This document shows, in pieces, positions 1 through 8,833 of a stretch of DNA of 64,000 nt; within the stretch, counting starts at the first letter, position 1; the number at the start of each line of letters is the position of its first letter. Source of the DNA: Thermoanaerobacterium sp. RBIITD (lineage in GTDB: Bacteria; Bacillota; Thermoanaerobacteria; Thermoanaerobacterales; Thermoanaerobacteraceae); the NCBI RefSeq assembly GCF_900205865.1, contig NZ_LT906662.1:2493411-2557410 (forward strand), written 5' to 3'. Below the pieces are notes generated by a model. It was given only the letters and a program-made list of their open reading frames with translations. It ran no database searches and had not been told where the DNA came from. Position numbers and translations under genes: made by a program.

Positions 1-1
1 A

Positions 2-304
2 CCTGTATTATCAGGTGGGAAGCCAGGACCCCATAAGATACAGGGTATCGGCGCAGGCTTTGTACCGGATGTATTAAATAGAGATATAATTGATGAAGTT
101 TTTCAAGTAAAAAATGATGAAGCTTTTGAGACATCAAGGACACTTGCAAAGACTGAAGGGCTTTTAGTAGGTATTTCGTCAGGTGCGGCTGTATTTGCAG
201 CAACACAAATCGCTAAAAGACCAGAGAACAAAGGCAAAACAATAATAGCTCTGTTACCAGATACAGGTGAAAGGTATCTATCAACGACATTATTCCAAGA
301 TTAG
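2..304 (+). CDS. cysK: Cysteine synthase (O-acetylserine sulfhydrylase), C-terminal part
   Basis: The window opens inside this gene; about 100 C-terminal residues are present and end at TAG 302-304. The visible stretch has the PLP-enzyme signatures GISSGAA and [13 protein letters not shown] typical of cysteine synthase A. The enzyme makes cysteine from O-acetylserine and sulfide in the cytoplasm. A terminator follows directly, so it is probably a separate transcription unit from the sulfite reductase operon downstream, though the pathway is shared. The N-terminus, active-site lysine and promoter lie outside the window. Confidence 0.93.
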   Translation, partial: PVLSGGKPGPHKIQGIGAGFVPDVLNRDIIDEVFQVKNDEAFETSRTLAKTEGLLVGISSGAAVFAATQIAKRPENKGKTIIALLPDTGERYLSTTLFQD

Positions 305-341
305 TGTAAAAAACTTTAACGTAATTTGTTTTGTAATTTAT

Positions 342-372
342 AGGGGCTTTGTATTTCAAGCCCCTAATTTTT
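342..372 (+). terminator. Rho-independent terminator after cysK
   Basis: An 8-bp stem AGGGGCTT/AAGCCCCT (342-349 with 358-365) is followed by a T-rich stretch. It separates cysK from the following operon. Confidence 0.88.
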
Positions 373-446
373 TATATATTAATTATTATATCTTGTACTC
401 AATCAAAGAGTTAAAATATTTTTATAAGCATTACAAAATATTAAGA

Positions 447-475
447 TTGACACTACTTAAACAATGTGTTAAATT
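447..475 (+). promoter_or_regulatory. Sigma-A type promoter of the sulfite reductase operon
   Basis: A perfect TTGACA (447-452) is followed 17 bp later by TAAATT (470-475), about 60 bp before the sulfite reductase ATG. No SAM, T-box or cysteine-type leader RNA structure is evident between promoter and start. This is probably the main promoter for the cluster down to metY and perhaps cysH. Confidence 0.65.
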
Positions 476-533
476 ATACAAAAGAAATTCACAAATTCAT
501 ATCAGTTTACTATGAATTTAAGGAAGGGATAAT

Positions 534-1406
534 ATGATTTCAAGTGATGATTTAGTAAAGACATTAAAAGATGGTGGATTCATTAAACAAAAGCAAAAAG
601 ATTACTACTCAATAAGAATAAGAGTGGTCGCCGGCAATATTACCGCTGAACAGATGAGAAAAGTATCTGAACTTGCTGAAAAATACGGTAGGGGATATGT
701 TACCTTTACAGTAAGGCTCGGAATAGAGATTCCATGGGTTCACTATTCCAAATTACAAGAGGTAAAAGAAGAAGTTGAGAGAATTGGACTTGCAATGGCT
801 GGTTGTGGACCGAGAGTAAGACCGATTGTAGCCTGCAAAGGTACTATTTGCCCATATGGATTAATTGATACGCAAGGTTTAGCAAAAAAACTCGATGACG
901 AGTTCTTTCCAACACCTGGTTTCCCTCATAAATTTAAGATGGGAATTTCAGGTTGCCCTAATAATTGTACGAAGCCTCAATTTAATGATATCGGATTTCA
1001 AGGGCAGGTAGAGCCTGAACTTAATGAGGATTTATGCACAGGTTGCGGACTATGCGCAGATGTCTGTGACGTGAAAGCAATTATGATTAAAGACAATTTA
1101 GCCAGAAGAGATGATGATAAATGTATTTATTGCGGTTCATGCATTAGAGTGTGCCCAATGGATGCATGGAAGAGAAAAAGAAACGGCGTAGCAGTTTTTG
1201 TGGGCGGCAAGTTTGGCAAAAAGTACAACTTTGGGTACCATATTGCAGACCTTGTTGATGTAGAAAAAATACCAAACATTATTGAGAAAACAATGAATTT
1301 TTACAAAAGCAATGGGATCAGCAAAGAAAGGCTTTATGACACAATAAATAGAATTGGACTTGAAAATTTCAAAAAAGAAATTTTAGAAGATGAAAATATA
1401 AAGTGA
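534..1406 (+). CDS. Small siroheme [4Fe-4S] sulfite reductase fused to a 2x[4Fe-4S] ferredoxin domain
   Basis: Predicted to reduce sulfite to sulfide (290 aa, cytoplasmic). Residues 1-150 form a nitrite/sulfite reductase-type module with siroheme/cluster cysteines at 101, 106, 141 and 145 (CKGTIC and GCPNNC). The first pair is spaced C-x4-C rather than the more usual C-x5-C. Residues 165-210 carry two CxxCxxCxxxC ferredoxin motifs (168/171/174/178 and 197/200/203/207) that could pass electrons to the siroheme. The size matches small low-molecular-weight sulfite reductases rather than full CysI. RBS AAGGAAGGG precedes the ATG. First gene of an operon with a sulfur-carrier system and MetY, so the sulfide produced is probably loaded on the carrier. 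Donor and exact subclass are inferred. Confidence 0.88.
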   Translation: MISSDDLVKTLKDGGFIKQKQKDYYSIRIRVVAGNITAEQMRKVSELAEKYGRGYVTFTVRLGIEIPWVHYSKLQEVKEEVERIGLAMAGCGPRVRPIVACKGTICPYGLIDTQGLAKKLDDEFFPTPGFPHKFKMGISGCPNNCTKPQFNDIGFQGQVEPELNEDLCTGCGLCADVCDVKAIMIKDNLARRDDDKCIYCGSCIRVCPMDAWKRKRNGVAVFVGGKFGKKYNFGYHIADLVDVEKIPNIIEKTMNFYKSNGISKERLYDTINRIGLENFKKEILEDENIK

Positions 1407-1417
1407 GGAGTGTAACT

Positions 1418-1627
1418 ATGAATATCAAAGTAAATGGCAATGATCAAAAAATTGACAGAGAGTATACTGTAAAGGAATTGTTAGATGTATTAAATGTTAA
1501 AATGAAAGAATATGTAACGGTTCAGCTTAACGATGAAATATTGTCAAGAGATGATTTTGATAAAATAATTGTAAAAGACGGAGATACAGTTGAATTCCTT
1601 TATTACATGGGAGGAGGAAGTAGATGA
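1418..1627 (+). CDS. ThiS/MoaD-family sulfur-carrier protein (HcyS/CysO-like)
   Basis: A 69-aa beta-grasp carrier. The ATG at 1418 is chosen because GAGGAG lies at 1405-1410; an upstream GTG at 1403 overlaps that site. The C-terminus reads MGGGSR, so the reactive Gly-Gly is followed by extra residues instead of ending the protein as in ThiS. Such masked carriers need a protease to expose the Gly-Gly before adenylation and thiocarboxylate formation. The neighbouring JAMM protease and E1-like gene fit this. The stop overlaps the next ATG, so translation is coupled. The set resembles the protein-thiocarboxylate homocysteine pathway described for Wolinella (HcyS/HcyF/HcyD/MetY plus sulfite reductase); the assignment here is by family and order. 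Confidence 0.85.
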   Translation: MNIKVNGNDQKIDREYTVKELLDVLNVKMKEYVTVQLNDEILSRDDFDKIIVKDGDTVEFLYYMGGGSR

Positions 1628-2445
1628 ATTTTTCTAATGAACAGTTAGAAAGGTATTCACGTCATATTATATTAAAAGAAGTTGGTGCAAATGGGCAGCA
1701 AAAAATATTAAATTCAAAGGTTTTGATAGTAGGGACAGGTGGCCTTGGAGCGCCAGCAGCTATGTACCTTGCGGCAGCAGGTGTTGGAACTATAGGATTA
1801 GTAGATTATGATAAGGTGGATTTATCAAACCTTCAAAGACAAATAATTCATAGAACAAAGGACATTGGCAAAGATAAAGTTATATCTGGTAAAGAGACAA
1901 TCAACGAGATGAATCCTGATGTAAATGTAATAACATATCATGAATGGATAAGCTCTAAAAACATAATTGATATCATAAATGATAAAGATTACGACTTTAT
2001 AATTGATGGTACGGATAATTTCCCGGCAAAATTTTTAATAAATGATGCTTGTGTGCTTATAAAGAAACCTTTCTCACATGCCGGAATAATAAGATTTGAA
2101 GGTCAAACAATGACATATGTACCTGGTGAAGGACCGTGCTATAGATGTGTTTTTCAAGATCCGCCGCCGAAGGATGCCGTTCCTACATGTAAACAGGCAG
2201 GAGTGCTTGGAGTCATGGGTGGGATAATTGGTACGATTCAGGCAACAGAAGCATTAAAATATATACTTGGAGTTGGTGAACTTTTAAAAGGCTATTTATT
2301 GACATTTGATGCGTTAAAAATGGAATTCAGGAAAATAAAAATATCAAAGAGAAAGAGCTGTCAAGTTTGTGGTGTCCATCCTTCAATAAAAGAGTTGATA
2401 GATTATGCAGGGCCGCAGTGCGATCTTAAGGAGGATCATAAATGA
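1624..2445 (+). CDS. E1-like adenylyltransferase activating the sulfur carrier (ThiF/MoeB/HesA family)
   Basis: A 273-aa cytoplasmic ThiF-fold enzyme. The nucleotide-binding loop VGTGGLGAPAA is near residue 36, with the R-Q-I-I-H acceptor region near 72. Zinc-type cysteine pairs are at 172/175 (CYRC) and 246/249 (CQVC), and the candidate active cysteine is Cys189 in DAVPTCKQ. It should adenylate the C-terminal glycine of the adjacent carrier so that sulfur can be added as thiocarboxylate. It overlaps both neighbours by 4 bp. ThiF or MoeB alone would be possible by sequence, but the JAMM and MetY neighbours favour a homocysteine or cysteine thiocarboxylate role. Confidence 0.88.
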   Translation: MNFSNEQLERYSRHIILKEVGANGQQKILNSKVLIVGTGGLGAPAAMYLAAAGVGTIGLVDYDKVDLSNLQRQIIHRTKDIGKDKVISGKETINEMNPDVNVITYHEWISSKNIIDIINDKDYDFIIDGTDNFPAKFLINDACVLIKKPFSHAGIIRFEGQTMTYVPGEGPCYRCVFQDPPPKDAVPTCKQAGVLGVMGGIIGTIQATEALKYILGVGELLKGYLLTFDALKMEFRKIKISKRKSCQVCGVHPSIKELIDYAGPQCDLKEDHK

Positions 2446-2855
2446 TAATACTGTCAAGGAATGATTATGAAAAAATATTAAATCATGCAAAGAAAGAAAG
2501 TCCTATTGAAGCATGTGGCTTACTTGCAGGAATAGTAGATGGTGAAAAGAAATTTGTTAAGGAAGTTCGTTTACTGACTAATATAGATAGAAGTCCTGAA
2601 CACTTTTCAATGGATCCGAAAGAACAATTTGAGGCTTTGAAGCATTTCAGACAAAACAAATTTACGCTTATCGGGAATTTCCACAGTCATCCTCAATCAC
2701 CTGCAAGACCTTCTGAAGAAGACAAAAGATTGGCATTTGATAGTAAACTCAGCTATTTAATATTGTCACTGATGGACAAAGAAAACCCTGTCTTAAAGAG
2801 TTTCATAATTGAGGATGGGAATAGCTATGAAGAAGATATTTTAATTGAAGATTAA
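2442..2855 (+). CDS. JAMM/Mov34 zinc metalloprotease (Mec+/HcyD-like)
   Basis: A 137-aa JAB1/MPN+ protease. Catalytic residues are Glu23 (ESPIEACG), His81 and His83 (HSHP), Ser91 and Asp94 (SEED), the complete JAMM zinc set. In carrier-dependent pathways this enzyme either trims residues after Gly-Gly or cleaves the amino acid off the loaded carrier. Since the adjacent carrier ends GGGSR, trimming of the two terminal residues is the natural inference. It overlaps the E1-like gene by 4 bp and is intact, with no signal peptide. Confidence 0.87.
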   Translation: MIILSRNDYEKILNHAKKESPIEACGLLAGIVDGEKKFVKEVRLLTNIDRSPEHFSMDPKEQFEALKHFRQNKFTLIGNFHSHPQSPARPSEEDKRLAFDSKLSYLILSLMDKENPVLKSFIIEDGNSYEEDILIED

Positions 2856-2879
2856 AAATTTTGGAAAGGAAGTATAGTC

Positions 2880-3137
2880 ATGAAAGATATAAAAGCTGAC
2901 AGTTTTATAGATATAACTGATGTAGTATGCCCTATTACTTTTGTCAAAGCAAAGGTGGCTATAGAAGAATTAGAAGATGGGCAAATCCTTGAAGTAAGAA
3001 TGAATGAAGGAGAGCCGATTAAGAATGTACCATCCAGCTTTAAAGATGAAGGACATAAAATATTAAATGTTATAAATAACCGAGATGGAACTTATACGAT
3101 ATTTGTTAAAAAGGGAGGCCTTGTCAATGAGGTTTAA
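2880..3137 (+). CDS. TusA/SirA-family sulfur-transfer protein
   Basis: An 85-aa protein with the two-layer TusA pattern and one conserved cysteine in DVVCPITF near residue 19. Classic TusA has CPxP; here the last proline is replaced by threonine-phenylalanine. TusA proteins relay persulfide sulfur between partners. Between the JAMM protease and MetY it may deliver sulfur to the carrier or take it from the sulfite reductase, an addition not seen in the simplest HcyS systems. RBS GGAAAGGAAG precedes the ATG. The 3' end overlaps metY by 11 bp. Confidence 0.82.
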   Translation: MKDIKADSFIDITDVVCPITFVKAKVAIEELEDGQILEVRMNEGEPIKNVPSSFKDEGHKILNVINNRDGTYTIFVKKGGLVNEV

Positions 3138-4353
3138 TACAAAGCTATTACATCTGAATTATGGACCTGATGAAAAGACTGGAGCCTCATTGACGCCTAT
3201 ATATCAATCTACATCGTTTAGCCATTCAGCAGAGGAACTGGAGAATATATTTAAAGGCAGTGAATATGGCTTTACATATACGAGAATAAATAACCCAACT
3301 ATTGAAGCTTTTGAAAGAAGGATTGCATCACTGGAAAGTGGAATAGGGGCAGTTGCATGCTCCTCAGGAATGGCTGCTATAACTTTAGCCATTTTAAATA
3401 TCTTGAAGACTGGTGATGAAATACTATCTAGTTCAGGAATATTCGGTGGGACGTATGAACTATTTAAAGATTTCGAAAACTTTGGCATTACTGTAAAATT
3501 TGCAAAAGATAATTCGATAGACGCTTTTAAAGAATCTATAACTAATAATACAAAATTGATTTATATCGAAACGATTGGAAATCCTAAATTAGATGTTCCT
3601 GATATAAAAAGTCTTTCAGTTCTGGCACACGAAAATAAAATTCCTTTAATTGTGGATAATACTGTAACTACTCCATATTTAATTCGACCGATAGAAATGG
3701 GAGCAGACATCGTTATACATTCAACATCAAAATTTATAAATGGACATGGGAATTCTATTGGTGGAATTATAGTCGATTCTGGTAAATTTAATTGGGATTT
3801 TAATAAGTATTCAATGTTGAAAAAGTTTGAAAAATATGGGCAATTTGCTTATCTAGCAAAGCTTAGAAAAGGCCTATTTAGAAATATTGGTGCGTGTATG
3901 TCTCCATTTAATGCATATCTTAACAATTTGGATTTAGAAACGCTTGGAATAAGGATGGAGAGGCTATGCCAGAATGCTTATGAATTAGCTGTTTTTTTGA
4001 AGGAATTTGATAAAGTACTATCAGTTAACTATCCGGGGCTTAAAGAAAGCCCATTTCATGATATTGCAAAAAGACAGTTTGGTGATAAATTTGGTGCGAT
4101 ATTGACAATTCGTGTAGGTTCTAAAGAAAAAGCTTATAAAATGATTAACTCTTTAAAGTATGCAACAAATATCACGAATATAGGTGATACACGTACGCTT
4201 ATAATTCATCCATCATCTACGATTTTAGCTGAAAGCAGTGATGAGGAAAAAAAGTTCATGGGAGTGTTTGACGATTTAATAAGAATCTGTGTTGGGCTGG
4301 AAGATATAGAAGATTTAAAAGAAGATTTTAAGCAGGCTATTGATAGACTATAA
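3127..4353 (+). CDS. metY: O-acetylhomoserine sulfhydrylase, Cys/Met-metabolism PLP enzyme
   Basis: Predicted to make homocysteine from O-acetylhomoserine using sulfide or carrier-bound thiocarboxylate sulfur. The start is ATG 3127 (MRFNTKLLH), preceded by GGGAGG; an in-frame ATG at 3085 lies inside the TusA-like gene and adds non-homologous residues. 408 aa, the normal length. The PLP lysine is Lys202 in HSTSKFINGHGNSIGG, and SSGMAA near 79-84 is the phosphate-binding segment. Last gene of the carrier block; a 73-bp gap with an inverted repeat precedes cysD. Cystathionine gamma-synthase/lyase relatives share the fold; length and context favour MetY. Confidence 0.9.
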   Translation: MRFNTKLLHLNYGPDEKTGASLTPIYQSTSFSHSAEELENIFKGSEYGFTYTRINNPTIEAFERRIASLESGIGAVACSSGMAAITLAILNILKTGDEILSSSGIFGGTYELFKDFENFGITVKFAKDNSIDAFKESITNNTKLIYIETIGNPKLDVPDIKSLSVLAHENKIPLIVDNTVTTPYLIRPIEMGADIVIHSTSKFINGHGNSIGGIIVDSGKFNWDFNKYSMLKKFEKYGQFAYLAKLRKGLFRNIGACMSPFNAYLNNLDLETLGIRMERLCQNAYELAVFLKEFDKVLSVNYPGLKESPFHDIAKRQFGDKFGAILTIRVGSKEKAYKMINSLKYATNITNIGDTRTLIIHPSSTILAESSDEEKKFMGVFDDLIRICVGLEDIEDLKEDFKQAIDRL

Positions 4354-4370
4354 TTTTATTTTTATGCAAA

Positions 4371-4401
4371 TTATAAGTAATTTGATATGCATACTTATAA
4401 T
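4371..4401 (+). promoter_or_regulatory. Inverted repeat and possible internal promoter before cysD
   Basis: TTATAAGTA (4371-4379) is mirrored by TACTTATAA (4392-4400), with a TATAAT at 4396-4401. No good -35 is visible. It may be a regulator site or an mRNA processing hairpin in the metY-cysD gap. Confidence 0.4.
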
Positions 4402-4426
4402 TAAATTGCTACGGTGAGGTGTTAAT

Positions 4427-5227
4427 ATGGATCATTTAGATATGTTGGAAGCTCAAAGTATATACATATTAAGAGAAGCTTATAAAAGCTTTGGTAAACT
4501 CGGTATGTTGTGGTCGATTGGGAAAGATTCTACAGTAATGTTGTGGCTTGCGAAAAAAGCTTTTTTTGGACATTGCCCGTTTCCTTTTATTCATATAGAT
4601 ACGACATATAAAATACCCGAAATGATAAGATTTAGAGATAAGATTGCAAAGGAGTATAATCTCGACCTTATCGTCTACACAAACTGGGATGCTATAAATA
4701 ATGGCATGGGTCCAGAAAAAGGCAGATTAGTTTGCTGTAAGGCACTAAAAACAGATGCATTGCAGCATGTGATAGATAAATATAAATTTGAAGGATTGAT
4801 TGTAGGTGTGAGAAGGGATGAAGAAGGTTCAAGATCAAAAGAAAGGATTTTTAGTGAACGAAATAAAGAGTCTGAGTGGAATTACACAAACCAGCCTCCA
4901 GAGCTTTGGGATCAGTTTAAGACAGATTTTCCAAAAGGTAACCATATCAGGGTACATCCTATATTAAACTGGACTGAGTTAGATATTTGGGAATATATAA
5001 AGAGGGAAAATATACCGGTTGTGGATTTGTATTTTGCAAAGAATGGTAAAAGGTATAGAAGTCTTGGATGTGCACAATGTACAGGACAAATAGATTCAAA
5101 TGCCTCAACAGTTGATGAAATTATAGAGGAATTAAAGCACACAAATATAAATGAACGTGCTGGCAGAGCACAGGACAAAGAAGACGCATATGCTATGCAA
5201 AAACTGAGGAAAGATGGTTATATGTAA
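4427..5227 (+). CDS. cysD: Sulfate adenylyltransferase subunit 2
   Basis: The catalytic PP-loop ATP pyrophosphatase subunit of CysDN sulfurylase (266 aa), forming APS from ATP and sulfate in the cytoplasm. The PP-loop [10 protein letters not shown] is near residue 31, and the C-terminal R-S-L-G-C-A-Q-C-T segment near 217 is conserved in CysD. RBS GGTGAGG. It is followed after 15 bp by its GTPase partner. It is slightly shorter than enterobacterial CysD (about 300 aa). All expected core motifs are present. Confidence 0.94.
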   Translation: MDHLDMLEAQSIYILREAYKSFGKLGMLWSIGKDSTVMLWLAKKAFFGHCPFPFIHIDTTYKIPEMIRFRDKIAKEYNLDLIVYTNWDAINNGMGPEKGRLVCCKALKTDALQHVIDKYKFEGLIVGVRRDEEGSRSKERIFSERNKESEWNYTNQPPELWDQFKTDFPKGNHIRVHPILNWTELDIWEYIKRENIPVVDLYFAKNGKRYRSLGCAQCTGQIDSNASTVDEIIEELKHTNINERAGRAQDKEDAYAMQKLRKDGYM

Positions 5228-5242
5228 AAGGAGGAAAAATAC

Positions 5243-6928
5243 ATGCTTAAGTTTAGGGAGACTCTTAAGATTGTTGTTGTAGGTCACGTTGATCACGGAA
5301 AGTCGACAGTTATCGGAAGGCTTTTATACGATACAAAGTCATTGCCGGAGGGGGCAATTGAAAAAGTAAAAAGAATATCAAAAGAAACTGGTAAGCCATT
5401 TGAATATGCGTATTTATTAGATGCTTTTGAAGAGGAACAAAAACAAGGTATAACCATCGATACAACGCAAATTCAATTTCATACAAAAAAAAGAGATTAC
5501 GTAATAATAGATGCACCGGGACATGTAGAATTTTTAAAAAATATGATATCTGGTGCAGCTAATGCAGAAGCTGCGTTACTTGTTATCGACGCCAATGAAG
5601 GTGTAAGAGAACAGTCAAAAAGGCATGGATACATTCTTTCATTGCTGGGCATAAAAAAAGTTTATGTTCTAGTTAATAAAATGGACTTAATAGATTATTC
5701 GGAAGAAAAATTTTTAGATGTAAAAAGCGATATGGATACCTTTTTAAAAAGCATTAATGTCTTTCCACAAAAATATATACCCGTATCCGCTTTTTATGGT
5801 GAGAATATAGCTTTAAGGTCAAAAAAAATGCCGTGGTATAAAGGTGATACAGTCTTAGATGCTTTAGATGTTTTTGAAAAGGATAAAGAGATAATCGATA
5901 AACCACTGAGGTTACCTATACAAGACGTTTATAAATTTGACAATAGAAGGATTATTGCTGGCAGGATAGAATCTGGCGTACTTAATGTGGGAGATGAAAT
6001 AGTAATATATCCAAGTAAAAGAACGTCTAAAATAAAAACCATCGAATACTGGCAAGAAAAAGACAAGACGACAAAAGTTGAAGCGGGAATGTCAGTCGGA
6101 ATTACGCTTTTTGATGAGTTTTTTTATAAAAGGGGAGAATTTATAACCCGCAAGGACGATGAAGCTCCGCTGGTAGGAGATACGTTTAAGGCGAATATAT
6201 TCTGGATGGGTGAAAAAAGGCTGACAATGAATAAAAGATATAAACTTAAATTAGTTACACAAGAGACAGAATGTGAAATAGCCGCAATTAACAAAGTTAT
6301 AGATGCTTCTACGCTTTTTTCCAATGACAACGCAAAAGAAGTAAATACTAATGAAGTCGCTGAAGTTGTGATAAAGACTAAAGATAAAATTTGTTTTGAT
6401 GAATTTAGAAATAATCATGTAACAGGGAGATTTGTTATTGTAGATGGTTATGATATAAGTGGTGGGGGAATTATAAATGGCCTAGAGATTTTAGATGCAG
6501 CAAATAAATTTGTAAAAGGAAATGTGGAACTTCCAATAACCTGCTTTGATGAATATTATTATTTAATACCATACAACGAGATAAAGAAAGTAGCTGTTGA
6601 AAGAAAATCCTATAAAATAGGTGATGATTTGCCTGTAAATGGAGACACATATTATTACCCTGATAATTTTGATGTCATTGACTTAAATATTGAGCTATCT
6701 GCATTAATAAGGAATGGTAAGTTGATTGATTTAATCAATTTAAATGAGTATAAGTATGAAGGTTATCCTGTATATAGCAGTGATGGATTTTTGGCAAAGG
6801 TAAAAAATCAAGATGATTTTATTAATTTTAAAAATGATTTTAAGGAGTCAAAATACGATTTAGTTGATTTTGCAAACAAGTGGTATGATCCCATGGCTAA
6901 TAAGCGGATTGTATATAAAGCAGTTTAA
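5243..6928 (+). CDS. cysN: Sulfate adenylyltransferase subunit 1 (regulatory GTPase)
   Basis: The EF-Tu-like GTPase subunit that couples GTP hydrolysis to APS synthesis. G motifs: GHVDHGKS near residue 13, DAPGHVEF near 89, NKMD near 145. The 561 residues exceed the roughly 475 of the E. coli protein. The extra sequence is C-terminal (about residues 470-561), ends in IVYKAV, and contains no CysC kinase P-loop, so this is not a CysNC fusion. RBS AGGAGG lies 5-10 bp before ATG. The partner cysD is directly upstream. Confidence 0.93.
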   Translation: MLKFRETLKIVVVGHVDHGKSTVIGRLLYDTKSLPEGAIEKVKRISKETGKPFEYAYLLDAFEEEQKQGITIDTTQIQFHTKKRDYVIIDAPGHVEFLKNMISGAANAEAALLVIDANEGVREQSKRHGYILSLLGIKKVYVLVNKMDLIDYSEEKFLDVKSDMDTFLKSINVFPQKYIPVSAFYGENIALRSKKMPWYKGDTVLDALDVFEKDKEIIDKPLRLPIQDVYKFDNRRIIAGRIESGVLNVGDEIVIYPSKRTSKIKTIEYWQEKDKTTKVEAGMSVGITLFDEFFYKRGEFITRKDDEAPLVGDTFKANIFWMGEKRLTMNKRYKLKLVTQETECEIAAINKVIDASTLFSNDNAKEVNTNEVAEVVIKTKDKICFDEFRNNHVTGRFVIVDGYDISGGGIINGLEILDAANKFVKGNVELPITCFDEYYYLIPYNEIKKVAVERKSYKIGDDLPVNGDTYYYPDNFDVIDLNIELSALIRNGKLIDLINLNEYKYEGYPVYSSDGFLAKVKNQDDFINFKNDFKESKYDLVDFANKWYDPMANKRIVYKAV

Positions 6929-6950
6929 ATATATGTAGGAGGTTGGTACA

Positions 6951-7973
6951 TTGAATAAACATATGAAATTTAAAATTTTAACTTTATTTACTATTATAGG
7001 AATTTTAATTTTAGCTACCGGTTGTTCAAATAAATCGGGAAATGGTGAGGTATCAACGGTTAGGATAGGATTGTTTCCAAATATAACACATGCGCAAGGA
7101 TTGCTTGGTAAAGAAAATGGAGCGTTTCAAAAGGCACTTGGAGAGACAAAGATTGATTGGAAAATATTTAATGCAGGGCCATCTGAAATAGAAGCGTTGT
7201 TAGCTGATGAAATTGATATAGGATATATAGGCCCGGGACCTGCCATAAACGGTTTTGCAAAATCAAATGGTGCTATTAAGATAATTTCTGGTGCTGCAAA
7301 TGGCGGTGAAGTGCTTGTATCAAGAAAAGATCTGAAAATCGATGATGTAAAAGGATTAAGCGGCAAAAAAGTAGCTGTTCCACAGTTTGGAAATACACAA
7401 GATTTAACTCTTCGTCATCTTCTTAATGAATATGGATTAAAGGATACAACTAAAGGAGGTACTGTCGAAATAAGGCAGGCAGAGAACCCTGATATTGAGA
7501 CATTAATGGGGAAAGGAGATATAGATGCAGCGTTGGTGCCTGAGCCATGGGGATCTATACTCATAAAAGAGATAAATGCAAATGTAGTGCTTGATTACGA
7601 TAAAATTTTAAGAGGTGGTGATTATTCAACTACAGTAGTTGTGGTCAGAACACAATTTTTAAAAGAGCATCCAGATATTGTTGAAGAGTTCTTAAAGGCA
7701 CATGTTCAACTGACAGATTATATAAATAAGAACAAGAGTGAAGCCTATACAAGTATCAATAAAGAAATCTATGAATTGACAAAGAAGCCATTGCCAAATG
7801 ATATACTTAATACGTCTTTCAACAGATTGAAAGTAACAGTTGATCCAGAAAAAAGTTCAATTAATGATTACATTAATCTATCAAAAGAAGCAGGTTTTCT
7901 TAAAAATGATGTAGATGTCAATAAAATGATAGATACTAGTTTGCTAAATAAAATTTTAGGGAATATCAAATAG
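6951..7973 (+). CDS. ssuA: ABC transporter substrate-binding lipoprotein, SsuA/NitT/TauT family
   Basis: An extracellular lipid-anchored solute-binding protein of the sulfonate/nitrate/taurine family (about 340 aa). The N-terminal hydrophobic segment ends in the lipobox LATGC near residue 25. The TTG at 6951 sits 8 bp after TAGGAGG; an in-frame ATG at 6963 is an alternative. Core motifs GYIGPGPAINGFAK and VPEPWG are typical. No FMN-dependent sulfonate monooxygenase lies in the locus, and that reaction needs O2, so between cysDN and cysH the real substrate may be sulfate or another oxyanion. The family is certain, the ligand is not. Confidence 0.88.
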   Translation: MNKHMKFKILTLFTIIGILILATGCSNKSGNGEVSTVRIGLFPNITHAQGLLGKENGAFQKALGETKIDWKIFNAGPSEIEALLADEIDIGYIGPGPAINGFAKSNGAIKIISGAANGGEVLVSRKDLKIDDVKGLSGKKVAVPQFGNTQDLTLRHLLNEYGLKDTTKGGTVEIRQAENPDIETLMGKGDIDAALVPEPWGSILIKEINANVVLDYDKILRGGDYSTTVVVVRTQFLKEHPDIVEEFLKAHVQLTDYINKNKSEAYTSINKEIYELTKKPLPNDILNTSFNRLKVTVDPEKSSINDYINLSKEAGFLKNDVDVNKMIDTSLLNKILGNIK

Positions 7974-7993
7974 ATATTTAAGAGGTGTTTAAT

Positions 7994-8833
7994 TTGAGCC
8001 TTGTCATAGAGAATATATCGAAGAGTTTTATGCTAGATTTAAAAACAAATATAGTGTTGGACAATGTGAATCTTTTAATAAATAAAGGAGAATTTATATG
8101 CATCATAGGTCCTTCTGGCTGCGGTAAGTCTACACTACTTAATATAATTGCCGGCCTCGAAAGTGCGTCATGCGGTAGAATTATTTTAAATGGTAGTGTA
8201 GTAAAGGATGCAGGTATTGATAGAGCAGTTATGTTTCAAGAACCTGCCCTTTTTCCTTGGCTCACAGTGATAGATAATGTAGAATTTGGGATGAAGATGG
8301 CGGGCATAAAAAAAGAGGAAAGAAAAAGAAGAGCTATGAAATATTTGAAAATGGTTCATCTTACAAAATTTAAAGACTCATATATTCATCAATTGTCTGG
8401 TGGTATGATGCAACGTGTTGCACTTGCAAGAGCATTAGCCATTGATTCTGAGGTGCTCTTAATGGATGAACCATTTTCAGCCCTTGACAGTCAAACTAGG
8501 GATATTTTACAGTTGGAATTACAGCGGATTTGGATGGACACAAAAAAGACAATTGTCTTTGTTACACATAATATAGAAGAAGCGGTGGTATTAGCGGATC
8601 GCGTTGTCGTAATGTCTACAAATCCAGGAAGAGTTAAAAAAGAATTTAAGATAGAACTTTCTAGGCCAAGAAAACCAGAAAGTCCGGACGTAAATTACTA
8701 TGTAAGGGAAATAATGGATGAGTTAAGGGAGGAGGTAGAGAAAGTTGCAAAATCTGAATATGACGGCGGCTGGAGTGTTGAAAAGGATTTGTTTCTATCT
8801 AATGTTGATAGCAATATGGGAATTGGTCTATAA
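7994..8833 (+). CDS. ssuB: ABC transporter ATPase, SsuB/TauB type
   Basis: The cytoplasmic ATPase of the importer (279 aa from TTG 7994, 6 bp after AGAGGTG; GTG 7985 is in frame but lies inside the ribosome site). Walker A GPSGCGKST, signature LSGGMMQR, Walker B LLMDEP and the H-loop VTHNIEEAV are complete. The end of the gene overlaps the permease gene by up to 89 bp, so the two are translated together. Confidence 0.92.
   Translation: MSLVIENISKSFMLDLKTNIVLDNVNLLINKGEFICIIGPSGCGKSTLLNIIAGLESASCGRIILNGSVVKDAGIDRAVMFQEPALFPWLTVIDNVEFGMKMAGIKKEERKRRAMKYLKMVHLTKFKDSYIHQLSGGMMQRVALARALAIDSEVLLMDEPFSALDSQTRDILQLELQRIWMDTKKTIVFVTHNIEEAVVLADRVVVMSTNPGRVKKEFKIELSRPRKPESPDVNYYVREIMDELREEVEKVAKSEYDGGWSVEKDLFLSNVDSNMGIGL

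Noticed and set aside
267-515. Plus-strand open frame across the end of cysK
   Set aside because: It overlaps cysK out of frame, crosses the terminator and promoter, and has no RBS or homology signal.
376-533. S-box, T-box or cysteine-sensing riboswitch before the sulfite reductase operon
   Set aside because: No K-turn/SAM core, T-box sequence or antiterminator could be built; the gap is mostly a plain promoter region.
5310-5516. Minus-strand frames inside cysN, cysD, metY and ssuC
   Set aside because: They lie wholly opposite strongly conserved genes, lack RBS and show no domain; treated as antisense shadows.
5243-6928. Elongation-factor Tu-like translation GTPase or CysNC fusion
   Set aside because: Position next to cysD and overall sequence mark it as CysN; no APS kinase P-loop is found in the C-terminal extension.
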